A DNA stretch of 19,127 bases from Deltaproteobacteria bacterium (GTDB lineage Bacteria; Desulfobacterota; Desulfomonilia; UBA1062): positions 1 through 19,127 of the forward strand of contig JALNWY010000048.1 in NCBI GenBank assembly GCA_023230665.1, written 5' to 3'. Shown piece by piece: positions 14,654 to 19,127 of this stretch. The position numbers were made by a program, and so were the translations under genes. A model generated the notes under the pieces. That model worked only from the letters and a program-made list of their open reading frames with translations, searched no databases and had not been told where the DNA came from. Positions within the stretch are counted from its first letter, which is position 1, and the number at the start of each line of letters is the position of its first letter.

Positions 14654-15799
14654 CTAGAAGCTTAAGAGCGCCTGGCTCAGGTCTTCGAGAATGCTTTCCG
14701 CCGGCTCAATGCCCACGGAGAGGCGGACCGTGTTTTCCCTGACGCCGAATATCGTCCGCCGCTCGGGCGGCAGATAGAGCATGGTGGTCAGATAGGGGAT
14801 GCATATGAGTGACTCCGTGGCCCCGAGGCTGACTGCGTGGCAGACGAGCTTCAGGTTCCGGATGAATTCCTTGGCATCTTCCTGGGTGTCTCCCACGTCA
14901 AAGGCCATCATTCCGCCGAAGCCTTTGTGCATCTGACGCGAGGCCGTCTCATGGCCGGGGTCTTCCGGGAGACCGGGATAGAAGATGCGCGGGATCCTGG
15001 GATGGCCCCAAAGGTATTCGGCGACTGCCTGGGCGTTCGCGGACATGGCCGCGGCCCTGAGCTCGAAGGTTTTGATCCCCCGGGCGAGCAGAAAGGCGGA
15101 ATGGGGATCGAGCGTGGTGCCGATCGCCTGGCGGGTGAACCAGAGATCGTCGTAGTACTGCTTCGAACCGGCGATCACGCCCGCCATGAGGTCGTTGTGC
15201 CCACCCAGGGCCTTGGTGGCGCTGTGAATCACCAGATGGGCGCCCAGCTCGAGCGGATTCTGGTGATAGGGGGTGGCGAAGGTGTTGTCCGCCACCACCA
15301 TGGCGCCGACCTTATCTGCCGCGTTCCTTACCGCGCGGATATCGATGACCTTGCACAGGGGGTTGCTCGGGGTCTCCAGGAAGATCATCCGGGTTTCCGG
15401 CCGTAGCTCATTGTCGATATCGCCCGCCCTGTCCGCATCCATCCAGGTGATCTTGACGCCCAGGCGCTCGAGGATCAGCGACACCTTGTAGTTGGCGCCA
15501 TAGGTGTCGTGGAAGATGATCAGGTGGTCGCCCGCGCTCAGATAGGTCAGGTACACCATGGTGCAGGCGGCCATGCCCGAGGTGCAGATGACCGAGTCGT
15601 CCGCTCCCTCCAGGGCCGCTATCATGTGCTCTACCTCCCGGACCGTGGGATTGTCGTCCCGGTGGTAGGTGTAGCCGTCGATCTCGCCGTCGGTGATCTG
15701 CCGGAGAACCTCGAACGAAGAATACTCATAGTTCACGGCATTGACAATGGGGGTGACCATGGGCCGGTTGCCATACGGGGTCAATGGATCAGGTGACAT
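14654..15799 (-). CDS. PLP-dependent Cys/Met metabolism enzyme (cystathionine gamma-synthase/methionine gamma-lyase family)
   Basis: A cytoplasmic fold-type I PLP enzyme of 381 residues acting in trans-sulfuration or sulfur amino-acid breakdown. Visible hallmarks are YTYHRDDNPT (43-52, phosphate-binding YxR..NPT), TSGMAA (73-78), ETPSNP (142-147), VADNTFATP (169-177) and the PLP lysine K196 in HSATKALGGHND. The family does not let me separate synthase from gamma- or beta-lyase. It is the first gene of the minus-strand run, with a good promoter at 15837-15865. A lyase releasing sulfide or methanethiol next to an MBL hydrolase would fit sulfur handling, but that link is inference. Confidence 0.88.
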   Translation of the reverse strand: MSPDPLTPYGNRPMVTPIVNAVNYEYSSFEVLRQITDGEIDGYTYHRDDNPTVREVEHMIAALEGADDSVICTSGMAACTMVYLTYLSAGDHLIIFHDTYGANYKVSLILERLGVKITWMDADRAGDIDNELRPETRMIFLETPSNPLCKVIDIRAVRNAADKVGAMVVADNTFATPYHQNPLELGAHLVIHSATKALGGHNDLMAGVIAGSKQYYDDLWFTRQAIGTTLDPHSAFLLARGIKTFELRAAAMSANAQAVAEYLWGHPRIPRIFYPGLPEDPGHETASRQMHKGFGGMMAFDVGDTQEDAKEFIRNLKLVCHAVSLGATESLICIPYLTTMLYLPPERRTIFGVRENTVRLSVGIEPAESILEDLSQALLSF

Positions 15800-15830
15800 G
15801 GGTTACCATTCCTTTCATTATCAGTCAGAT

Positions 15831-15865
15831 ATGATTATCATCTGCCTTCGCGCCTCTCCAGTCAA
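15831..15865 (-). promoter_or_regulatory. Predicted promoter and operator of the PLP-enzyme operon
   Basis: On the minus strand TTGACT (15860-15865), a 17-bp spacer and GATGAT (15837-15842); the leader is about 30 nt. ATGAT-T-ATCAT (15831-15841) is a perfect 11-bp palindrome over the -10 and start region, a plausible operator. Confidence 0.45.
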
Positions 15866-15945
15866 CAGGGAATACTCTTGGGCAGAACAATGGCTGTTCC
15901 GTCCTTGATCCTCATCCAAATGACCGGTGCTGGTGATATAGCATA

Positions 15946-15974
15946 TTGAAGCAGGCTCTCAGGCAGCGTATAGA
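15946..15974 (+). promoter_or_regulatory. Candidate promoter for the methyltransferase gene
   Basis: TTGAAG (15946-15951), a 17-bp spacer and TATAGA (15969-15974). The predicted start near 15981 would leave a very short leader before the ATG at 15988, so the call is tentative. Confidence 0.3.
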
Positions 15975-15987
15975 ATAAGGGGGTGAT

Positions 15988-16620
15988 ATGATGAAAACAG
16001 GATCGTTTCAGCAGTATCCGGACGAGTACGACAGGTGGTTCGAGGAAAATCGCTCTGTCTACGAGGCGGAATTGAGAGCGGTCGGGTCTCTGGTCCCGCG
16101 CAGCGGGCGCGGCATTGAGATCGGAGCGGGAACCGGCAGGTTCGCCGTACCGCTCGGAATCGAATCAGTCATCGAGCCGAGCCGTTCGATGAGTGATATG
16201 GCACGGGCACGGGGGCTCAAGGTTGCAGGCGGCATTGCAGAGCAGCTGCCTGTCAGGAGTGAAGCATTCGAGTACACCCTCATGGTCACAGTCATCTGCT
16301 TTGTGGACGATCTGGACCAGGCGTTCCAGGAGGCATCCAGAATTCTCCGCCCGGGAGGATTTCTCCTCGTGGGCTTTATCGACCGCAACAGCCCGATCGG
16401 CCGCATCTACCTGGAGCACCGGGACGAGAATGTCTTTTATCGGCAGGCTGATTTCTACGCCGTCGATGAGGTCCTCGATGCCATGAGCAAGGCAGGTTTC
16501 CGGGATTTCGAGATCAGGCAGACCATATTCCGCGAGCTGGCCGAGGTCGCGGGTGACGAACCGGTCGAGTCTGGGTATGGGAAAGGGTCCTTTGTGGTCG
16601 TGCGCGGCGCAAAAGGATAA
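15988..16620 (+). CDS. Class I SAM-dependent methyltransferase
   Basis: A 210-residue cytoplasmic methyltransferase of the UbiE/Methyltransf_11 type. The SAM-binding motif I is EIGAGTGRFA (44-53). An acidic residue at the end of strand 2 (IEPSRSM) contacts the ribose, and the motif RILRPGGFLLVGFIDR marks the core strand 4-5 region. The acceptor substrate is unknown. GGGGGTGAT precedes two adjacent ATGs (15988 and 15991), so the start is uncertain by one codon. It is followed after 20 bp by the J-domain gene and is probably co-transcribed with it. Confidence 0.88.
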   Translation: MMKTGSFQQYPDEYDRWFEENRSVYEAELRAVGSLVPRSGRGIEIGAGTGRFAVPLGIESVIEPSRSMSDMARARGLKVAGGIAEQLPVRSEAFEYTLMVTVICFVDDLDQAFQEASRILRPGGFLLVGFIDRNSPIGRIYLEHRDENVFYRQADFYAVDEVLDAMSKAGFRDFEIRQTIFRELAEVAGDEPVESGYGKGSFVVVRGAKG

Positions 16621-16640
16621 ATATCTTATCAGGTTTTCAT

Positions 16641-16958
16641 ATGGGCAGATACGAGGAGATCACCGGAGCGAGGGAACTGCTGGAACTTCCCGAGAGCGCG
16701 ACCATGGGAGAGATCAGGGCGAATTATCGGCGGCTCATCCTGAAATGGCATCCGGACAGGTGCAGGGAAAACCCTGAGCTCTGCAGGGAAATGACGGAAG
16801 GGCTGATCGCCGCCTACGAGACCCTTGTCTCGTACTGCAGGGACTACCGGTTTTCCTTTGCCGAACAAGAAGTCGCAAAGTATCTTTCAGGTAAGGACTG
16901 GTGGCTCAGACGTTTCGGAGACGACCCGCTGTGGGGCGGCGGGAAAAAGAAAAAATAG
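16641..16958 (+). CDS. Short J-domain (DnaJ-like) protein
   Basis: A 105-residue protein that is almost only a J domain. The HPD tripeptide needed to stimulate DnaK ATPase is at 37-39 in LKWHPDRCR, between the predicted helix II (MGEIRANYRRLILKW) and helix III. There is no G/F region, zinc-finger or substrate-binding domain. The C-terminal part is short and aromatic (DWWLRRFGDDPLWGG, then KKKK). Such proteins usually recruit DnaK to a specific client. No Shine-Dalgarno sequence stands out before the ATG, so it may depend on coupling to the methyltransferase gene 20 bp upstream. Confidence 0.85.
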   Translation: MGRYEEITGARELLELPESATMGEIRANYRRLILKWHPDRCRENPELCREMTEGLIAAYETLVSYCRDYRFSFAEQEVAKYLSGKDWWLRRFGDDPLWGGGKKKK

Positions 16959-16987
16959 AATCATGGGCAGGCGCTTCGCTGTATGAA

Positions 16988-17005
16988 CCGGGGATGTCTC
17001 CCCGG
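16988..17005 (+). other. Stem-loop upstream of the flavoprotein gene
   Basis: CCGGGGA (16988-16994), loop TGTC, TCCCCGG (16999-17005): a 7-bp perfect stem with a tetraloop, 30 bp after the J-domain stop. No thymine tract follows. It may mark the end of the previous transcript or stabilise a processed 3' end. Confidence 0.45.
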
Positions 17006-17079
17006 ACCGGCGGCAGGGGCCGGGCTTCTTACCATGAGACAGGCATTCGCGAGAATCAGAGCAGAAGGAGGTGGCAGAC

Positions 17080-18417
17080 ATGAGGGTCATGGTTATCGGC
17101 GGCGACGCGGCGGGCATGAGTGCTGCAAGCCAGATCAAACGCCTGAGGCCGGAACACGAGGTCGTGGTCTTTGAACGGGGCCGGTACATCTCGTACGCCG
17201 CGTGCGGAATCCCCTACTTCGTAGGGGGGGCGGTCGGCTCCCTGGATGATCTGCTGGAGCTCTCGGTCAATGAAGCGCGGGAAAAGCGCAAGATCGACGT
17301 GCGGACCGGTCATACGGTCACGGCAATCGACCCTGCCCTGCGCACTGTGACCGTCGAGCACAAAGGAATCTCCCGGGTCGAGTCCTGGGACCGGCTCGTC
17401 CTCGCGTCCGGGGCGCGCCCCAGAACCCAGGGGATCGATATCCGCGGATTGAGAAACGTCTTTACCATGAACGACCTCACCGATGCCCGGAATATCATGG
17501 ACTTCATGACAAGGCGCAGGCCCCGGAGTTTCGCCGTGATCGGAGGCGGGTATATCGGGCTGGAGGCTGCGGAGCAGTTCCGCGGGCTCGGGATCGACAC
17601 CACCCTGATCCACCGCCGTGAAGATCTCCACCGCTCGTTTGAAAAAGAGATCTCCGACATCATTAAAGGCAGGCTCTCTGGTCACGGAGTCGCCTTGAAC
17701 CTCGGAAAGCCGTTCGTGGGCCTGGAAAAGCGGGGAGAAAAGGTCGGAGTCGTGCTTGATTCCGATGTGGTCGAGTTCGACGCGGTCCTGCTCACCCTGG
17801 GCGTGGAGCCGAACAGCGATCTTGCCCAAAATGCGGGGATCGCCCTGGGAGTCAGCCGGGCCGTGAGGGTAGATGAGTTCATGCAGACCGATGCCGAGGG
17901 AATCTATGCAGCCGGCGACTGCGCCACGGCCCGGATGAGTGTGTTCGGGATCGAGGTCCATGCCCCGCTCGCGCTCAAGGCCAACAAACAGGGGCTCATC
18001 GCAGGCATGAACATCGCGGGCGTGCGCCAGGCCTTTGCCGGTGTCCTGAACACGGCCATCACCAGGGTTTTCGATCTGGGAGTGGCCCGGACCGGGCTCT
18101 CGTTCGACCAGGCCCGGGAGCTCGGGCTCGAACCCGAGAAAGTCACGGTCACTTCAAGAGACCGGGCCCGGTATTATCCCGGGTCTTCCCCCCTGGACTC
18201 CCTGGTGATCGTGAGCCAAAAAGACCGGCGCGTTCTCGGCGCTCAGCTTGCGGGCAGGCCGGAGGCAGTCAAACGGATCGATGTCTATGCGACCGCTATC
18301 TTCTGCGGCATGACCATAGACCAGGTGTTCGATCTCGATCTTGCCTATGCCCCGCCCTTCTCACCGGTGTACGACCCGGTGCTGCTCGCGGCACGGATCG
18401 CCCGAAAGACGAGGTAG
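17080..18417 (+). CDS. FAD-dependent CoA-disulfide reductase / NADH oxidase-type oxidoreductase
   Basis: A 445-residue cytoplasmic flavoprotein that should use NAD(P)H to reduce a disulfide, persulfide, polysulfide or oxygen. It has the FAD dinucleotide fold MVIGGDAAGMSAA (4-16), the single redox cysteine C42 in SYAACGIPYF, a second nucleotide fold AVIGGGYIGLEAAE for NAD(P)H, and the FAD motif AAGDCA. A C-terminal dimerisation domain follows. A rhodanese extension found in some relatives is absent. The ATG at 17080 is chosen over a GTG at 17071 because AAGGAGG sits 8 nt before it. The single-cysteine pattern identifies the CoADR/Nox branch; which substrate it uses cannot be told. Confidence 0.9.
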   Translation: MRVMVIGGDAAGMSAASQIKRLRPEHEVVVFERGRYISYAACGIPYFVGGAVGSLDDLLELSVNEAREKRKIDVRTGHTVTAIDPALRTVTVEHKGISRVESWDRLVLASGARPRTQGIDIRGLRNVFTMNDLTDARNIMDFMTRRRPRSFAVIGGGYIGLEAAEQFRGLGIDTTLIHRREDLHRSFEKEISDIIKGRLSGHGVALNLGKPFVGLEKRGEKVGVVLDSDVVEFDAVLLTLGVEPNSDLAQNAGIALGVSRAVRVDEFMQTDAEGIYAAGDCATARMSVFGIEVHAPLALKANKQGLIAGMNIAGVRQAFAGVLNTAITRVFDLGVARTGLSFDQARELGLEPEKVTVTSRDRARYYPGSSPLDSLVIVSQKDRRVLGAQLAGRPEAVKRIDVYATAIFCGMTIDQVFDLDLAYAPPFSPVYDPVLLAARIARKTR

Positions 18418-18621
18418 AGCGGGTTTGCCCTCTTGAGGGGTACAATCCGGAGAAAAGAGGACTCTTTGCATATTCCCGGCGCTCGGACCGGCTGGGCCAA
18501 GACTTGAGGGGTGTCCAGCCGGAAGAGCCCGATCCTCTCTGCCGCGAAAGAAGGCCAGACGCCCAAGAGTGCTGATTTTCACGAGGCCGGGGCTACTATG
18601 TATGATGAGGAGGGTACGAAG
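18418..18621. other. Leader region before the Mop gene
   Basis: About 200 bp. It contains CTTGAGGGGT twice (18432-18441 and 18503-18512), each followed a few bases later by CCGGA. The first copy forms the palindrome CCCTC-TT-GAGGG (18428-18439). I considered a molybdenum-cofactor riboswitch but cannot fit a known consensus by eye. No gene is seen. Confidence 0.4.
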
Positions 18622-18834
18622 ATGACAAAGCTCAGTGCGCGTAATGTCCTCAAAGGCACGGTGAAAAAGGTGACCCCGGGTGCGGTCAACACCGAGGTGA
18701 TCGTGGAACTGCCGGGCGGCATTCAGATCGTCTCCATCATCACCAGGCAGTCGGCCGAGGCCATGAAGATCGCGGAGGGGAAAGAGATCTCCGCCGTGAT
18801 CAAGGCCTCGAGCGTGATGCTCGCCATAGAATGA
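18622..18834 (+). CDS. Mop (TOBE) domain molybdate-binding protein
   Basis: A 70-residue molbindin-type protein that is a single Mop domain: MTKLSARNVLKGTVKKV at the N-terminus, then GAVNTEVIVELPGG and ITRQSAEAM, closing with SAVIKASSVMLAIE. Such proteins assemble as oligomers and bind molybdate or tungstate in the cytoplasm, acting as store or buffer. The start at 18622 is fixed by GAGGAGGG just upstream; open frame further upstream looks non-coding. The gene is complete. No molybdate transporter or cofactor gene is next to it in this window. Confidence 0.88.
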   Translation: MTKLSARNVLKGTVKKVTPGAVNTEVIVELPGGIQIVSIITRQSAEAMKIAEGKEISAVIKASSVMLAIE

Positions 18835-18866
18835 GGGCTCTGCTGAAAAAACAGGTTCAGAGACCC
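18835..18866. terminator. Hairpin directly after the Mop stop codon
   Basis: GGG-CTCTG-CTG (18835-18845) pairs with CAG (18852-18854), then CAGAG (18858-18862) and CCC (18864-18866), around a loop of six adenines and with small bulges. There is no thymine tract on the plus strand, so termination of the Mop transcript, or of the converging minus-strand TonB transcript, is only possible. Confidence 0.35.
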
Positions 18867-19036
18867 GGCCCACCTTTGCGCCAGAAGAACCGGGCAACCG
18901 CGTCCGCGGCTCCGGACGATTCGCTCTCAGTGAATTCGACGGCACGATAGGGGCACGTCCCGTCCAGGCGTGGAACGAGGCCGCCCGTGGGCTCGCGGCA
19001 AACTACGATGAGAGCCGGATGGGACGACTCCGCACA
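18867..19036. other. Spacer between the Mop gene and the TonB fragment
   Basis: About 170 bp with no supported gene. In the minus strand the TonB frame stays open after its TAG to about 18863, but without any start codon. I see no other signal here. Confidence 0.35.
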
Positions 19037-19127
19037 CTACCTCTCCTTGATGAGCCGGAAGGTGATGGGCAGACTGATCTCGACGCTGCTGCCGGGCGGA
19101 GGAGGAAAGCTGCATTTCGCGATTGAC
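19037..19127 (-). CDS. TonB-family energy transducer, C-terminal fragment (runs off the window)
   Basis: The last 29 codons of a gene entering from the right edge on the minus strand, ending with TAG at 19037-19039. The encoded end, SIAKCSFPPPPGSS followed by VEISLPITFRLIKER, matches the end of the TonB C-terminal domain. Family members show a short proline-rich turn (typically a-PFPPLP) followed by the last beta strand ending in F-x-L. TonB couples the proton motive force of the inner membrane to outer-membrane transporters. The bulk of the gene, including the membrane anchor and proline-rich region, is outside the window. Confidence 0.65.
   Translation of the reverse strand, partial: SIAKCSFPPPPGSSVEISLPITFRLIKER

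Noticed and set aside
18418..18621. A molybdenum cofactor riboswitch
   Set aside because: The context fits but I could not match the known conserved helices by eye; left as an unassigned leader.
18361..18945. Minus-strand frame of 194 codons across the end of the flavoprotein and the Mop gene
   Set aside because: Antisense to two well-supported genes and rich in arginine, proline and glycine as expected of a shadow.
18863..19036. Open continuation of the TonB frame after its stop codon
   Set aside because: About 57 codons stay open but contain no start codon, and the TonB domain ends naturally at the TAG; stop read-through is not supported.

Overview
This is a GC-rich bacterial window of densely packed genes on both strands with short spacers. 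The protein repertoire suggests an anaerobic or facultative Gram-negative bacterium, most likely of the Deltaproteobacteria/Desulfobacterota. The pointers are a CoA-transferase/GNAT fusion, a CoA-disulfide-reductase-like flavoenzyme, a PAS histidine kinase, a stand-alone Mop domain protein, a TonB C-terminus and a DAC-domain protein. This placement is inferred from gene families; there is no rRNA or other phylogenetic marker in the window.

Layout. Bases 1-430 hold no convincing gene but carry a 37-bp exact direct repeat, twice, around a 36-bp spacer. Then come htpX (membrane zinc protease, +) and a purC-like SAICAR synthetase (+, with a good sigma70-type promoter). A three-PAS sensor kinase (-) follows, whose phosphoacceptor histidine is replaced by glutamine. 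Past a spacer of about 400 bp rich in palindromes, a predicted diadenylate cyclase (DisA_N/DAC domain, +) is followed by a long imperfect hairpin and a small membrane-anchored penicillin-binding transpeptidase (+). Next, on the minus strand, is a flavodoxin-like protein with a CoA-transferase/N-acetyltransferase fusion. Divergent from that pair is an SLC13/ArsB-type anion permease (+), followed by an RhlB-like DEAD-box helicase (+) with its own promoter and operator-like palindromes.

A compact minus-strand run from 15799 to 12589 encodes a PLP-dependent Cys/Met-metabolism enzyme, an MBL-fold hydrolase, a Nudix hydrolase (overlapping the MBL gene) and a transglutaminase-like cysteine-protease-fold protein. 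Divergent from it are a SAM methyltransferase, a short J-domain protein and an NAD(P)H-dependent CoA-disulfide-reductase/NADH-oxidase-type flavoprotein. The window ends with a 70-residue Mop (TOBE) molybdate-binding protein (+) and, running in from the right edge on the minus strand, the last 29 codons of a TonB-family protein.

How the parts may work together: most genes look like housekeeping or stress and redox functions. The most interesting points are the DAC protein with a non-canonical RHN motif beside a transpeptidase and a structured intergenic RNA, the kinase lacking its histidine, and the repeat pair at the left edge. I saw no complete mobile element, no tRNA or rRNA, and no cas genes.
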